64,000 nt of DNA. Origin: Polynucleobacter sp. HIN5 (GTDB lineage Bacteria; Pseudomonadota; Gammaproteobacteria; Burkholderiales; Burkholderiaceae). Where the stretch lies: NCBI RefSeq assembly GCF_030297555.1, contig NZ_AP028136.1, positions 1,178,001-1,242,000 of the forward strand, read 5' to 3'. A program made the translations under genes and the position numbers. Position 1 is the first letter of the stretch; each line of letters opens with the position of its first letter. The notes below the pieces were generated by a model that worked only from the letters and a program-made list of their open reading frames with translations, had not been told where the DNA came from and did no database searches. Positions 51,481 to 61,137 of this stretch are shown here, piece after piece.

Positions 51481-52734
51481 TTATCGATCGATCTCACCAA
51501 ACACAATGTCTTGGGTCCCAATGATGGTGACCGCATCGGCAATCATATGACCCCGTGACATCTCATCCATGGCTGCTAAATGGGCAAAACCAGGTGCTCG
51601 GATCTTTAAGCGGTAGGGTTTGTTAGCGCCATCCGAGATCGCATAGATACCAAACTCGCCCTTGGGATGCTCAACCGCTGCATAGGCTTCACCCGCTGGT
51701 ACATGAATCCCTTCGGTAAAGAGCTTGAAATGATGAATCAACTCTTCCATATTGGTTTTCATATCAACGCGCTTGGGTGGGGCTACTTTGTGGTTATCAC
51801 TCATTACTGGGCCTGGATTGGCACGCAACCACTTCACACACTGCTGAATAATGCGATTGGATTGACGCATCTCTTCCATGCGCACTAAATACCGATCATA
51901 GCTATCGCCATTCACGCCCACCGGAATATCAAAATCCAACTGATCATAGACTTCATAAGGCTGCTTCTTGCGCAAGTCCCAGGCAAAACCAGAGCCACGC
52001 AACATCGGGCCAGTAAAGCCCATCTGTAGAGCTCGCTCAGGCGAGACTACGCCGATACCCACCAAGCGTTGCTTCCAAATGCGGTTATCGGTCAATAAAT
52101 TGTTGTACTCATCCACATTCGCTGGGAAGCGATTACTAAAGTCTTCAATGAAATCCAATAATGATCCGCTGCGGCTCTCATTTAAGCGCTTCACGGCCTG
52201 CTCACTCCGAATCGCTGACTTGGCGTATTGAGGCATCTTCTCAGGCAAATCGCGATAGACCCCGCCGGGACGATAGTAGGCTGCATGCATACGCGCACCG
52301 GATACTGCCTCATACATATCAAAAATATCTTCGCGATCACGGAAGGCATATAAGAAGATTGCCATCGCACCAACGTCAAGACCATGGCAGCCAACCCAGA
52401 GCAAATGATTGAGTAGACGGGTGAGCTCATCAAACATCACGCGGATGTATTGAGCACGCACTGGCACGTCCACATCCAAGAGTTTCTCAATGGCCATGAC
52501 ATAGGCGTGCTCGTTAACCATCATCGATACGTAATCAAGACGATCCATGTATGGCACACTCTGAATCCAAGTCCGGGTCTCGGCGAGTTTCTCGGTCGCA
52601 CGATGCAATAAGCCAATGTGCGGATCGGCGCGTTGGATCACTTCGCCATCGAGCTCAAGCACTAAACGCAATACACCGTGAGCCGCAGGATGCTGGGGAC
52701 CAAAGTTGAGGGTGTAGTTCTTAATCTCAGCCAT
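51481..52734 (-). CDS. nuoD: NADH-quinone oxidoreductase subunit D
   Basis: 49-kDa-type subunit at the quinone site, 417 residues, related to NiFe hydrogenase large subunits. It opens [20 protein letters not shown] with the conserved quinone-site His. [11 protein letters not shown] and the C-terminal DIVFGEIDR are typical. It overlaps nuoC by 8 bases. The E. coli nuoC-nuoD fusion is not present here. Confidence 0.98.
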   Translation of the reverse strand: MAEIKNYTLNFGPQHPAAHGVLRLVLELDGEVIQRADPHIGLLHRATEKLAETRTWIQSVPYMDRLDYVSMMVNEHAYVMAIEKLLDVDVPVRAQYIRVMFDELTRLLNHLLWVGCHGLDVGAMAIFLYAFRDREDIFDMYEAVSGARMHAAYYRPGGVYRDLPEKMPQYAKSAIRSEQAVKRLNESRSGSLLDFIEDFSNRFPANVDEYNNLLTDNRIWKQRLVGIGVVSPERALQMGFTGPMLRGSGFAWDLRKKQPYEVYDQLDFDIPVGVNGDSYDRYLVRMEEMRQSNRIIQQCVKWLRANPGPVMSDNHKVAPPKRVDMKTNMEELIHHFKLFTEGIHVPAGEAYAAVEHPKGEFGIYAISDGANKPYRLKIRAPGFAHLAAMDEMSRGHMIADAVTIIGTQDIVFGEIDR

Positions 52735-53332
52735 TTGCTAAGCCACCGTATTGTTCTTCACGAATCACGCGTGGGGTCACTTCACGCGGATCAATCGTGA
52801 CTGGCTGATACACCACCCGCTTTAACTCCGGGTCATAGCGCATCTCAACATGGCCGGAGATTGGGAAATCTTTACGGAATGGATGGCCAATAAAGCCATA
52901 GTCGGTCAAGATGCGCCGCAGATCCTCATGGCCATCAAACAGGATGCCAAAGAGATCGAAGGCCTCGCGCTCAAACCAATTGGCCGAGTTCCAAATAGGA
53001 ACCATCGATGCCACCAAGGGGTAGTCATCGTCTGGGGCAAATACCCGAATGCGCAGACGTTGGTTATGCTTGATCGACAGTAAGTGGCTAACCACCGCAA
53101 AGCGGGGGCCGCTCCAAGTGCCATCGGCATAGTCTTTGTAATCAACTCCACATAAATCAATGAGCTGCTCAAACGCTAAGCTGGGATCGTCTCGCAATAA
53201 CTTAGCTGACTCAGCATACGTTGCGTGATGCAAGACGATGGTCAACTCACGATGATCGATCGTGGCACTCTGAATACGGTTGCCTAAAACACGATCCAAT
53301 TGCAAACGAAGTTGTTCGAGGCGATCGCTCAT
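52727..53332 (-). CDS. nuoC: NADH-quinone oxidoreductase subunit C
   Basis: 30-kDa-type peripheral subunit, 201 residues from the ATG at 53332, which follows the nuoB stop by one base. The longer frame from 53368 would overlap nuoB. Signatures are [24 protein letters not shown] in part ([15 protein letters not shown]) and [15 protein letters not shown]. It is separate from nuoD, with an 8-base overlap. Confidence 0.97.
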   Translation of the reverse strand: MSDRLEQLRLQLDRVLGNRIQSATIDHRELTIVLHHATYAESAKLLRDDPSLAFEQLIDLCGVDYKDYADGTWSGPRFAVVSHLLSIKHNQRLRIRVFAPDDDYPLVASMVPIWNSANWFEREAFDLFGILFDGHEDLRRILTDYGFIGHPFRKDFPISGHVEMRYDPELKRVVYQPVTIDPREVTPRVIREEQYGGLANG

Positions 53333-53333
53333 C

Positions 53334-53816
53334 TCAACCCTTCCGCGCAATGGTACTGGTACGGCCAATTTTGGCCTGCAATTGAATGATGCCGTAGATC
53401 AAGGCTTCGGCCGTTGGTGGACAACCAGGAACATACACATCCACTGGAACGATACGATCACAGCCGCGGACCACCGAATAAGAGTAGTGATAATAGCCAC
53501 CACCGTTAGCACATGAACCCATCGATATCACCCAACGCGGTTCTGGCATCTGGTCATAGACCTTACGTAAAGCGGGGGCCATTTTGTTACATAAGGTGCC
53601 CGCCACGATCATCAAATCCGATTGACGAGGCGAGGGACGGAACACCACCCCAAAACGATCGAGGTCGTAACGCGATGCGCCCGCATGCATCATCTCAACT
53701 GCGCAACAGGCCAAACCAAAGGTCATCGGCCAAAGCGATCCGGTTCTGGTCCAATTAATTAACTGGTCAGCCGAGGTAGTTACAAAACCTTGTTTTAGAA
53801 CACCTTCAAGTGCCAT
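53334..53816 (-). CDS. nuoB: NADH-quinone oxidoreductase subunit B
   Basis: Iron-sulfur subunit carrying cluster N2, which passes electrons to quinone; 160 residues. Ligands include the tandem Cys of [13 protein letters not shown] and the Cys residues in [18 protein letters not shown] and [11 protein letters not shown]. It follows nuoA by 6 bases. Confidence 0.98.
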   Translation of the reverse strand: MALEGVLKQGFVTTSADQLINWTRTGSLWPMTFGLACCAVEMMHAGASRYDLDRFGVVFRPSPRQSDLMIVAGTLCNKMAPALRKVYDQMPEPRWVISMGSCANGGGYYHYSYSVVRGCDRIVPVDVYVPGCPPTAEALIYGIIQLQAKIGRTSTIARKG

Positions 53817-53822
53817 CGACGT

Positions 53823-54182
53823 CTACTCCCAATCCAGGGCGCCCTTTTTCCAGATGTAAGCAAAACCAACGATAAATTCGAGGAGGAAAATTGCCATCGC
53901 AATGTAACCTTCCCAGCCAATATCCCTCAAGGCAATGCCCCAAGGAAATAAAAAAGCGGTTTCGAGATCAAATAGGATAAAGAGAATGGCGACTAGGTAG
54001 TAGCGCACATCGAATTTCATACGAGCATCTTCAAAGGCTTCAAAGCCGCACTCGTAAGGAGAATCTTTTTCTGAATAAGGTTTGGAGGGGGCTAACACTT
54101 TTCCCAAAACAATGGGAGCAAGACCGACGCCGATACCGACAAGAATAAACAACAGTACTGGGAAGTAATTTGAAAGGTTCAA
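53823..54182 (-). CDS. nuoA: NADH-quinone oxidoreductase subunit A
   Basis: Membrane subunit of complex I, 119 residues and three spans. The loop after span 1 has [21 protein letters not shown] in part ([19 protein letters not shown]), including the redox-state-sensitive Cys. The start codon is TTG with AGGA 6 bases upstream. First gene of the nuo run, about 110 bases downstream of tRNA-Leu on the same strand. No confident promoter was found in that gap. Confidence 0.96.
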   Translation of the reverse strand: MNLSNYFPVLLFILVGIGVGLAPIVLGKVLAPSKPYSEKDSPYECGFEAFEDARMKFDVRYYLVAILFILFDLETAFLFPWGIALRDIGWEGYIAMAIFLLEFIVGFAYIWKKGALDWE

Positions 54183-54294
54183 CTTCTTCTATCCTGTGTC
54201 AGATTTCCAAACGTTCGAATTATCAACGACTTTCATTTTGGGACTCTTGATTTACAGCAATAAGACAAGAATTCCCGACCAAACTAATCCACTT

Positions 54295-54379
54295 TGGTGC
54301 CGACGGCGAGACTCGAACTCGCACAGCCTAAGCCACTACCCCCTCAAGATAGCGTGTCTACCAATTTCACCACGTCGGC
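54295..54379 (-). tRNA. leuU: tRNA-Leu, anticodon GAG
   Basis: A full class II cloverleaf reads on the minus strand. The acceptor arms GCCGACG and CGTCGGC pair perfectly, with A and an encoded CCA (54297-54295). The D region is GGTGAAATTGGTAGAC. The anticodon stem CTATC/GGTAG (one U-G) encloses the loop TTGAGGG with GAG. A variable arm follows, and the T arm has GTTCGAGTC. E. coli leuU, also GAG, is likewise next to secG. Confidence 0.97.
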
Positions 54380-54408
54380 ATCTTGGAAAAGCCCTACAAC
54401 AACCTTCA

Positions 54409-54442
54409 ATTCTACCGCATTGCACCCTCCAAAAAGGTGCAA
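54409..54442 (-). promoter_or_regulatory. Hairpin after secG and candidate tRNA promoter -10
   Basis: One base past the secG stop, TTGCACC and GGTGCAA (54442-54436, 54426-54420) form a perfect 7-bp stem with a T-rich 9-base loop. No T tract follows, so termination would be weak. Just downstream TAGAAT (54414-54409) is a plausible -10 about 30 bases ahead of the tRNA; the -35 is unclear. The stretch may both mark the secG 3' end and start the tRNA. Confidence 0.4.
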
Positions 54443-54443
54443 A

Positions 54444-54806
54444 TTAGCGAGGTACAACCGGTTTACCGGGTTCCGAACTTGCTCCATTTGCTGGGGTCGC
54501 GCCACCTTGCTGGGCAGGGGCCACGGTCGGCAAGGTTGAGTTAGATAAAACCCCTGACTCAACAGGCTTTTTAGTACCCAACCACGTAATTCCTAGGGTG
54601 CTCACAAAAAAGATTACTGCAAAAATAGCGGTGGTGCGCGAGAGGAAGTTTGAGGAACCGGTTGCCCCAAATAAACTGCCTGAGGAGCCTGAGCCAAATG
54701 CAGCGCCCATATCAGCGCCCTTGCCTTGCTGAATCAAGACCAAGCCAATAATAGCCAATGCAGAAACTACTTGCAGGACCACGAATAAAGTTTTAAGCCA
54801 TTCCAT
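54444..54806 (-). CDS. secG: Protein-export membrane protein SecG
   Basis: Small auxiliary subunit of the SecYEG translocon, 120 residues. The ATG at 54806 (MEWLKTLFVVLQVVSAL) has GGAG 7 bases upstream. Two spans occupy about residues 4-22 and 53-72. The conserved loop LIQQGKGADMGAAFGSGSSGS lies between them, cited here as QGKGADMGAAFG. A Pro/Ala/Ser tail follows. It lies 36 bases after tpiA and just ahead of tRNA-Leu. Confidence 0.95.
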   Translation of the reverse strand: MEWLKTLFVVLQVVSALAIIGLVLIQQGKGADMGAAFGSGSSGSLFGATGSSNFLSRTTAIFAVIFFVSTLGITWLGTKKPVESGVLSNSTLPTVAPAQQGGATPANGASSEPGKPVVPR

Positions 54807-54842
54807 TTCTGTTCTCCATATCGTCATTCATCATGCAATCCA

Positions 54843-55592
54843 TCAGGCCCGACAGATTGCTAAAAACTCCTTAGCATCTAGCGATGCGCCACCAACTAAC
54901 GCCCCATCGATATCGGGCATGGCAAAAAGCTCCGTGGCGTTATCGGCCCGGACACTGCCTCCGTAAACAATCCCAATATGAGACGCCACATCATCATCAA
55001 ACTCAGCCAGTTGCAGCCGAATCGCCCGGTGCATATCTTGGGCCATTTGCGCACTCGCAACCTTGCCTGTACCAATTGCCCAAATCGGTTCGTATGCAAT
55101 CAAGCAATCCACCAAGCGGTCCTGCAGAGTGCTCACCTGACTGGCAACCTGTCGCCTCACCACCTCGACTGCACGCCCAGAATTTCGCTCATCCGCTGTT
55201 TCACCAACACAAATGATTGGGGTCAGCTCATGATCTAAAGCCTGCTCAGCTTTGAGGGCAATGCTCTCATTAGCCTCGCCATATTGCATGCGACGCTCCG
55301 AATGGCCCACGATCACAAAGCGCACACCCATCTCCTGCAACATGCTCGCGCTCACCTCACCGGTATATGGGCCAGATGCATAGGCTGATACATCCTGAGC
55401 TCCCAACTGAAGCTGCGAACTTCCTAAATAATGACTGCATTCTTGTAAATACGGGAAGGGCACACAGACAGCAAAACGCCGACCTGCCGGCATTCCCTGC
55501 TGTATCTCTGCAGTGACCGTTTGCAACCAATCCCGGTTACTACGAACACTGCCATTCATCTTCCAATTACCGATGACCGTCAATGCGCGCAT
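54843..55592 (-). CDS. tpiA: Triosephosphate isomerase
   Basis: Interconverts dihydroxyacetone phosphate and glyceraldehyde-3-phosphate. The 249-residue TIM barrel has the catalytic Lys in GNWKMNGS, His in VIVGHSERR, Glu in AYEPIWAIGTGK, and phosphate loops VYGGSV and LVGGASLD. It lies 10 bases after the quinone oxidoreductase and upstream of secG, an order common in Burkholderiales. Confidence 0.98.
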   Translation of the reverse strand: MRALTVIGNWKMNGSVRSNRDWLQTVTAEIQQGMPAGRRFAVCVPFPYLQECSHYLGSSQLQLGAQDVSAYASGPYTGEVSASMLQEMGVRFVIVGHSERRMQYGEANESIALKAEQALDHELTPIICVGETADERNSGRAVEVVRRQVASQVSTLQDRLVDCLIAYEPIWAIGTGKVASAQMAQDMHRAIRLQLAEFDDDVASHIGIVYGGSVRADNATELFAMPDIDGALVGGASLDAKEFLAICRA

Positions 55593-55602
55593 AGCAACTC
55601 TC

Positions 55603-56601
55603 TTACACCGTTAAAACAATTTTTCCGACATGCTCGCTCGATTCCATCAATCGATGCGCATCGGCGGCTTGCTCTAAGGAAAAGGTTTTATAAATGACTG
55701 GCTTTAGTTGACCGGCGTTCAGCAAGGGCCAAACCGTTTGATACAACTCTTTGGTAATTTGATGTTTAAAGGCAACCGGTCTAGGACGCAAGGTCGATCC
55801 CGTAATGGTTAATCGGCGACGCAGTATCTGACCGGTATTCACTTCGGCCTTTGAGCCTCCCATGATGGCGATCACCACAATGCGACCATCATCGGCCAAG
55901 CAATCAATCTCGCGCTGCAAATACGTGCCGGTGACCATGTCCAAAATGACATCCACACCCTTACCATTGGTAGCCTTCTTAATTTCTTCTACGAAGTCTT
56001 GGGTTTTGTAATTAATCGCTAGATCCGCGCCCAATTGCGTGCAAGCTGCGCACTTCTCATCGCTTCCTGCGGTCACAAATACCCGATGGCCAAAAGCTTT
56101 AGCGATAAGAATCGCAGTCACACCAATACCACTTGAGCCGCCCTGCACCAGCAAAGTCTCACCTTTACTCAAACGTCCCCGCTGAAATACATTGCTCCAT
56201 ACGGTAAAGAAGGTTTCTGGCAAAGACGCTGCCTCAATATCTGTGAAGTCTTTTGGATAAGGCAAGCACTGAGCAATTGGGGCGGTGCATAAATCCGCAT
56301 ATCCGCCACCCTGCACGAGTGCACACACTTTATCGCCCACCTTTAAACCAAAGGTGTTATCAGCATGCACGAGATCGCCGCCAATAATCTCTCCGGCCAC
56401 TTCAAGGCCGGGGATATCGGATGCGCCTGGAGGAACGGGATAATGCCCTTTTCGTTGCAAGACATCCGGACGATTAATGCCGGCTGCCTTCACCCGAATT
56501 AAGACCTCACCTGAGCTTGCGCTTGGTATAGCAGGATCTGGGCGCTCCGCTTTGACCAACATCTCTGGAGCGCCATACTCCCGAATCTCCATGACACGCA
56601 T
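55603..56601 (-). CDS. Zinc-free NAD(P)H quinone oxidoreductase
   Basis: A 332-residue medium-chain dehydrogenase/reductase of the PIG3/QOR type. The GroES-like half has AAGINRPDVLQRKGHYPVPPG in part (GINRPDVLQRKGHY). The Rossmann half has LVQGGSSGIGVTAILIAKAFG in part (GGSSGIGVTAILIAKA). The zinc-ligand Cys/His set of alcohol dehydrogenases is absent. It probably reduces quinones with NADPH; substrate unknown. It follows pnp by 14 bases and precedes tpiA by 10. Confidence 0.9.
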   Translation of the reverse strand: MRVMEIREYGAPEMLVKAERPDPAIPSASSGEVLIRVKAAGINRPDVLQRKGHYPVPPGASDIPGLEVAGEIIGGDLVHADNTFGLKVGDKVCALVQGGGYADLCTAPIAQCLPYPKDFTDIEAASLPETFFTVWSNVFQRGRLSKGETLLVQGGSSGIGVTAILIAKAFGHRVFVTAGSDEKCAACTQLGADLAINYKTQDFVEEIKKATNGKGVDVILDMVTGTYLQREIDCLADDGRIVVIAIMGGSKAEVNTGQILRRRLTITGSTLRPRPVAFKHQITKELYQTVWPLLNAGQLKPVIYKTFSLEQAADAHRLMESSEHVGKIVLTV

Positions 56602-56615
56602 ACCTATACTCCTAC

Positions 56616-58757
56616 TTAAACGGTCTCGTTGGGACTATCGCTTGCCTGCGTATCTGCTGAACCAGACTCCGGGGTTAACAGAGCTTTCATCGATAAACGC
56701 AAACGACCGCGCTCATCGGCTGCGAGTAATTTCACGCGCACGATCTGACCCTCTTGCAAGAAATCTTTGACATCCTTCACGCGCTCCGTTGAAATCTCAG
56801 AGATGTGCAACAGTCCGTCTTTACCTGGGAGAATATTGACGAGAGCGCCAAACTCGAGCAACTTCACTACGGGGCCTTCATAGACCTTTCCAACTTCGGC
56901 TTCAGCGGTAATGCCTTCAATCTTGGCTTTTGCTTGCGCCATGCCTTCTGCGCTAGTTGAGGCGATCGTGACCGTACCATCATCTTTAATATCAATGCTG
57001 CAACCGGTTTCTTTGGTGAGCGCCTGAATCGTTGCGCCGCCCTTACCAATCACTTCACGAATCTTGTCTGGATGGATCTTAAAGCTCACCATGCGTGGTG
57101 CATGCTCCGATAACTCTGTACGCACAGAGCCCATGGCTTCTTGCATCTTGCTCAAAATATGCAAGCGGCCTTCTTGGGCTTGGGCCAACGCAACCTGCAT
57201 GATTTCTTTAGTGATGCCTTGAACCTTAATATCCATCTGCAAGGCGGTAATCCCATTAGCAGTACCAGCTACCTTAAAGTCCATATCGCCTAAGTGATCC
57301 TCATCACCCAAGATATCGGTTAACACTGCAAAGCGATTGCCATCCAAGATGAGGCCCATGGCAACACCGGCCACATGCGCCTTCACTGGAACACCGGCAT
57401 CCATCAGGGCCAAGCAACCACCGCAGACCGAAGCCATCGAGGATGAACCATTGGACTCCGTAATCTCAGAAACCAAACGAATGCTGTACGCAAACTCTTC
57501 CATGCTTGGCAATACCGGCACTAAGGCACGTTTTGCTAAACGGCCGTGACCAATCTCGCGACGCTTGGGTGTGCCAACGCGACCGGTCTCACCCGTTGCA
57601 AATGGAGGCATGTTGTAGTGAAACATAAAGCGATCGCGGTACTCACCTTCGAGCGCGTCAATGATTTGCTCATCGCGCGCAGTTCCAAGAGTTGCAACCA
57701 CCAGGGCTTGAGTCTCACCACGGGTAAAGAGTGCAGAGCCGTGGGTGCGTGGCAATACGCCGTTGCGAATTTCAATCGGGCGCACAGTGCGAGTATCGCG
57801 GCCGTCAATGCGTGGCTCACCATTGAGAATTTGGCTACGTACGATCTTTGCTTCGATCTCGAACAAGAGATTACCAACCTCTACTTCATCCACTTCTCCG
57901 TCAGCGGCCAACTGGGTCATGACATTTGCAACCACTTCTTTAATCTTGGTGGAGCGAGCTTGCTTTTGACGAATTTGATACGCATCGCGCAATGGGCCCT
58001 CTGCCAAGCTTTGTAATTTGGCAATTAAGGCTTCGTTCTTCGCTGCCGGCTTCCAATCCCATTCGGGCTTACCAGCATCACGAACCAGTTCTTGAATGGC
58101 ATTGATTGCGATTTGTGACTGCTCGTGACCGTATACAACAGCGCCCAGCATGACAGATTCAGATAACTGTTGCGCCTCGGACTCCACCATCAATACTGCG
58201 GCTTGGGTGCCTGCCACGATCAAATCGAGTTCGCTCGTCGCTTGCTCGCTACGATTGGGGTTGAGTAAATACTGACCGTCACGGTAACCAACGCGCGCTG
58301 CACCCATTGGACCATTAAATGGAATACCTGAAATAGCCAGGGCTGCAGACGATGCGATTAAGGCTGGAATATCGGCTGGCACATCAGGATTAATCGACAT
58401 GACATGCACGACCACCTGGACTTCGTTGTAGAAACCCTCTGGGAACAATGGACGAATCGGACGATCAATCAGACGTGAGATTAAAGTCTCACCCTCCGAC
58501 GGACGTCCCTCACGACGAAAGAATCCACCAGGGATCTTCCCTGCCGAGTAAGTCTTCTCGATGTAGTCAACCGTTAAGGGAAAAAAGTCTTGACCCTCTT
58601 TGGCGGTTTTGGCACCGACTACTGTGGCAAGCACCACGGTGTCATCCATATTGAGGAGCACCGCACCACTCGATTGGCGAGCAATCTCACCAGTTTCCAT
58701 CGTGACCGTGTGTTGGCCCCATTGAAACGTTTTCACAACTTTATGAAACATTGACAT
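56616..58757 (-). CDS. pnp: Polyribonucleotide nucleotidyltransferase (PNPase)
   Basis: 3'-5' phosphorolytic exoribonuclease and degradosome component. The ATG at 58757 ([14 protein letters not shown]) with GGAG 8 bases upstream gives 713 residues, the usual size; the frame from 58808 runs into the leader hairpins. It has two RNase PH domains (about 8-230 and 315-545), then KH ([17 protein letters not shown]) and S1 ([20 protein letters not shown]). It lies downstream of rpsO, with a structured 224-base leader. Confidence 0.98.
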   Translation of the reverse strand: MSMFHKVVKTFQWGQHTVTMETGEIARQSSGAVLLNMDDTVVLATVVGAKTAKEGQDFFPLTVDYIEKTYSAGKIPGGFFRREGRPSEGETLISRLIDRPIRPLFPEGFYNEVQVVVHVMSINPDVPADIPALIASSAALAISGIPFNGPMGAARVGYRDGQYLLNPNRSEQATSELDLIVAGTQAAVLMVESEAQQLSESVMLGAVVYGHEQSQIAINAIQELVRDAGKPEWDWKPAAKNEALIAKLQSLAEGPLRDAYQIRQKQARSTKIKEVVANVMTQLAADGEVDEVEVGNLLFEIEAKIVRSQILNGEPRIDGRDTRTVRPIEIRNGVLPRTHGSALFTRGETQALVVATLGTARDEQIIDALEGEYRDRFMFHYNMPPFATGETGRVGTPKRREIGHGRLAKRALVPVLPSMEEFAYSIRLVSEITESNGSSSMASVCGGCLALMDAGVPVKAHVAGVAMGLILDGNRFAVLTDILGDEDHLGDMDFKVAGTANGITALQMDIKVQGITKEIMQVALAQAQEGRLHILSKMQEAMGSVRTELSEHAPRMVSFKIHPDKIREVIGKGGATIQALTKETGCSIDIKDDGTVTIASTSAEGMAQAKAKIEGITAEAEVGKVYEGPVVKLLEFGALVNILPGKDGLLHISEISTERVKDVKDFLQEGQIVRVKLLAADERGRLRLSMKALLTPESGSADTQASDSPNETV

Positions 58758-58780
58758 CTTTTTTTCTCCAAACATACACA

Positions 58781-58802
58781 CCGCGGATCCACAGCGCCGC
58801 GG
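58781..58802 (-). promoter_or_regulatory. GC-rich hairpin just upstream of the pnp ribosome site
   Basis: CCGCGG occurs twice (58781-58786 and 58797-58802), each self-complementary, and the two copies can pair as a 6-bp stem with a 10-base loop. The structure ends about 14 bases before the GGAG of pnp. It has no T tract. It may tune access to the start or act with the larger upstream stem. Confidence 0.5.
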
Positions 58803-58842
58803 TATCACTGGAGTGATTGGTTGATGAACCCAATTGGGATGC

Positions 58843-58882
58843 CATTCCAGTGCACCTCTTTAGAAAGAAGTGCATTGGAATG
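58843..58882 (-). promoter_or_regulatory. Long stem in the pnp leader, likely RNase III site
   Basis: CATTCCAATGCACTTCTTT (58882-58864) and AAAGAGGTGCACTGGAATG (58861-58843) face each other across 2 bases on the minus strand. They form a 19-bp stem with one A-C mismatch and one U-G pair; the terminal loop opens a few pairs. No T tract follows. In E. coli RNase III cuts such a stem in the pnp leader and PNPase then represses its own synthesis. The same role here is inference from position and shape. Confidence 0.75.
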
Positions 58883-58981
58883 ACACGATCCCTAGAAGCC
58901 GGACATCTTGAACCACTCAAAGTAGAGCCTTGCCCGTTTGGCAATACCCTACTTCATTGCAATGCTGACAAAAACAAAAAA

Positions 58982-59251
58982 TTACTTACGTAAACCTAGT
59001 TTGTCGATCAGCGCGCGATAACGGTCCAGATCCTTGCTCTTGAGGTAATCCAAGAGACGGCGACGGCGCGAGACCATTTTCAACAAGCCACGACGGCTGT
59101 GATGATCTTTTGCATTTGCCTTGAAATGGGGGGTAAGTTCATTGATACGGGCGGTTAATAATGCCACCTGAACTTCGGGGCTACCCGTATCGTTTGCGCC
59201 ACGCGCGTTTTGTTTGACGATTTCCGCCTTATTAATGTCTGCAACTGCCAT
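58982..59251 (-). CDS. rpsO: 30S ribosomal protein S15
   Basis: Primary 16S rRNA-binding protein of the 30S platform. The ATG at 59251 gives the standard 89 residues ([14 protein letters not shown]) with GGAG 7 bases upstream; the frame extends 2 codons further to 59257. RNA-contact motifs [16 protein letters not shown] and [22 protein letters not shown] (shown in part: [15 protein letters not shown]) are intact. A candidate promoter, TTAGAA-N16-TATAAA, lies near 59317-59345. It is followed by the pnp leader. Confidence 0.98.
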   Translation of the reverse strand: MAVADINKAEIVKQNARGANDTGSPEVQVALLTARINELTPHFKANAKDHHSRRGLLKMVSRRRRLLDYLKSKDLDRYRALIDKLGLRK

Positions 59252-59309
59252 TTTCATACTCCATACGTGCGGTCACTCAAGCTTGCACCTGATATGCCGT
59301 GTTAATAAA

Positions 59310-59377
59310 AAGCTTTATAAATCAAAGCTTCAGCATTCTAACAGACCGCATCCTCCGATTGTGAGCAATGCGGTCTG
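59310..59377 (-). terminator. Two hairpins between leuA and rpsO
   Basis: Downstream of leuA, CAGACCGCAT and ATGCGGTCTG (59377-59368, 59351-59342) form a perfect 10-bp stem with a 16-base loop but no T tract. About 12 bases later AAGCTTT and AAAGCTT (59330-59324, 59316-59310) form a 7-bp AT-rich stem followed by TTTATT. Together they likely end leuA transcription. The same bases overlap the candidate rpsO promoter. Confidence 0.55.
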
Positions 59378-59414
59378 CTAGTTAATAAAGTTATATAAAT
59401 CAATAAGTTATGGT

Positions 59415-60962
59415 TTAGGGTGCCATCTGGGCATTGAGCTTGATGGCGCTTGGATCGTGCAATTTATTTAAAGCTGCCAAATAAGCCTTGGCCGAGGCGG
59501 CAATGATGTCGGGGTCCATGCCCACTCCGTTCACAATCCGCCCCCCTTTGGAGAGCCGCACTGTGACCTCGCCCTGCGACTCCGTACCCGACGTAATGGC
59601 ATTCACCGAGTAAAGCAAAAGTTCGGCACCACTTTGCACCTTGTTCTCAATGGCATGCAAGGTGGCATCGACTGGACCATTGCCTTCGGCCTCCGAATGC
59701 ACATCGTGACCGCCCATCTTGAACACCACCTTCGCCGATGGCTTTTCACCGGTCTCAGAATGTTGGTTCAAGGAAATGAAACTGAAGTGCTCATTCTGAT
59801 CAGCCACTGAAGAGTCTGACATTAAAGAAATAATGTCTTCATCAAAAATCTCGGCCTTTTGATCGGCTAAAGCTTTAAAGCGTGCAAATGCATCATTGAG
59901 TTCACTCTCCGACTCCAACACAATCCCCAACTCGGCAATGCGTTGCTTAAAGGCATTGCGACCAGACAACTTACCCAGCACGATGCGGTTGGTCGCCCAG
60001 CCCACATCTTCGGCACGCATAATTTCATAGGTATCGCGCGCTTTCAATACGCCGTCCTGATGAATACCTGATGCATGGGCAAAGGCATTGGCGCCAACCA
60101 CTGCTTTATTTGGTTGCACCACAAAGCCTGTGATTTGCGAAACCAACTTAGAGGCTGGCACGATCTGTTTGGTATCAATGCCCACATCCAATTGAAAGAA
60201 ATCCTTCCGAGTTCGTACCGCCATGACAATTTCTTCTAAGGACGTATTGCCCGCGCGCTCGCCAAGACCATTAATCGTGCACTCCACCTGGCGGGCGCCG
60301 CCAATGTGCACACCAGCTAAGGAGTTGGCCACGCCCATCCCTAAATCGTTATGGCAATGCACGGACCAAATTGCTTTATCCGAGTTCGGAATCCGAGTGC
60401 GTAAGGTTTTAATGAACTCGCCGTAGAGTTCAGGAACGGCATAGCCAACCGTATCAGGAACATTAATCGTGCTCGCACCTTCTGCAATGACCGCTTCCAA
60501 GACCCGGCACAAGAAGTCTATGTCCGAACGGTAGCCATCCTCAGGAGAGAACTCAATATCCCCAGCCAAGTTTCTGGCAAAGCGGATGGATTTTTTGGCC
60601 TGCTCATACACCTGCTCCGGGGTCATGCGCAATTTCTTTTCCATGTGCAACGCACTGGTTGCCAAGAACACATGAATCCGTTTTGCATTGGCTGCCTTCA
60701 AGGCATCGGAAGCACGCGTGATATCAGTCTCATTGGCACGTGCGAGTGAGCACACTACCGAGTCTTTCACCGCTGCAGCAACGGCAGAGATTGCTGCAAA
60801 GTCACCCTCTGAGCTAGCCGCAAAGCCGGCCTCAATCACATCGACCCGTAAGCGTTCAAGTTGACGAGCAATCCGTACTTTCTCATCCCGGGTCATCGAT
60901 GCACCAGGTGACTGCTCACCATCACGCAAGGTGGTATCAAAAATAATTAATCGGTCACTCAT
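59415..60962 (-). CDS. leuA: 2-isopropylmalate synthase
   Basis: First committed step of leucine synthesis, joining acetyl-CoA and 2-ketoisovalerate. The N-terminus is [20 protein letters not shown], and the metal site HCHNDLGMG lies near residue 205. The C-terminal LeuA dimer domain (about 390-510), which binds feedback leucine, is present. Two ATGs are adjacent; the second (60962, 515 residues) has AAGGA at better spacing than the first (60965). A leucine-rich leader peptide and terminator directly upstream indicate attenuation. Confidence 0.97.
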   Translation of the reverse strand: MSDRLIIFDTTLRDGEQSPGASMTRDEKVRIARQLERLRVDVIEAGFAASSEGDFAAISAVAAAVKDSVVCSLARANETDITRASDALKAANAKRIHVFLATSALHMEKKLRMTPEQVYEQAKKSIRFARNLAGDIEFSPEDGYRSDIDFLCRVLEAVIAEGASTINVPDTVGYAVPELYGEFIKTLRTRIPNSDKAIWSVHCHNDLGMGVANSLAGVHIGGARQVECTINGLGERAGNTSLEEIVMAVRTRKDFFQLDVGIDTKQIVPASKLVSQITGFVVQPNKAVVGANAFAHASGIHQDGVLKARDTYEIMRAEDVGWATNRIVLGKLSGRNAFKQRIAELGIVLESESELNDAFARFKALADQKAEIFDEDIISLMSDSSVADQNEHFSFISLNQHSETGEKPSAKVVFKMGGHDVHSEAEGNGPVDATLHAIENKVQSGAELLLYSVNAITSGTESQGEVTVRLSKGGRIVNGVGMDPDIIAASAKAYLAALNKLHDPSAIKLNAQMAP

Positions 60963-61001
60963 CATTGATTCCTTCTTTAATAATCCAATACTCTGTTTTC
61001 T

Positions 61002-61032
61002 AAAACAAAAACCCCAGCGGTTTGGCTGGGGC
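61002..61032 (-). terminator. Leucine attenuator terminator upstream of leuA
   Basis: On the minus strand CCCCAGC and GCTGGGG (61031-61025, 61018-61012) form a perfect 7-bp GC-rich stem with a 6-base loop, followed by TTTTTGTTTT (61011-61002). It lies about 37 bases before leuA. Its 5' arm GCCCCAGCC (61032-61024) can instead pair with GGCTCGGGGC (61088-61079) just after the leucine codons, giving 9 bp with one bulged C. That is an antiterminator arrangement. Confidence 0.9.
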
Positions 61033-61065
61033 TGGTTTGCGAACTTAGTGCCTTACTTCATGTGT

Positions 61066-61137
61066 CTAAGCGCGACCCGCCCCGAGCCGAAGGCCCAGTG
61101 CTAGAAGAAGTAGAAATGCACTTAATTGATTCATCAT
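61066..61137 (-). CDS. leuL: Leucine-rich leader peptide of leuA attenuator
   Basis: A 23-codon frame starting ATG ATG encodes MMNQLSAFLLLLALGLRLG followed by AGRA and a TAG stop. Eight of 23 codons are leucine, with four in a row (CTA CTT CTT CTA). A TATAGT hexamer (61149-61144) is placed so that transcription would begin near the first ATG. No Shine-Dalgarno is visible, so translation may be leaderless or depend on upstream read-through from pssA. GGGCC (61096-61092), directly after the leucine run, can pair with GGCTC (61088-61084), part of the antiterminator arm. A ribosome stalled on the leucine codons would cover it. It is too short for normal ORF calling. Confidence 0.85.
   Translation of the reverse strand: MMNQLSAFLLLLALGLRLGAGRA

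Noticed and set aside
54196-54562. Several open frames on both strands around 54196-54562
   Set aside because: They cover the tRNA-Leu gene and the 3' end of secG in other frames and have no recognisable protein features.
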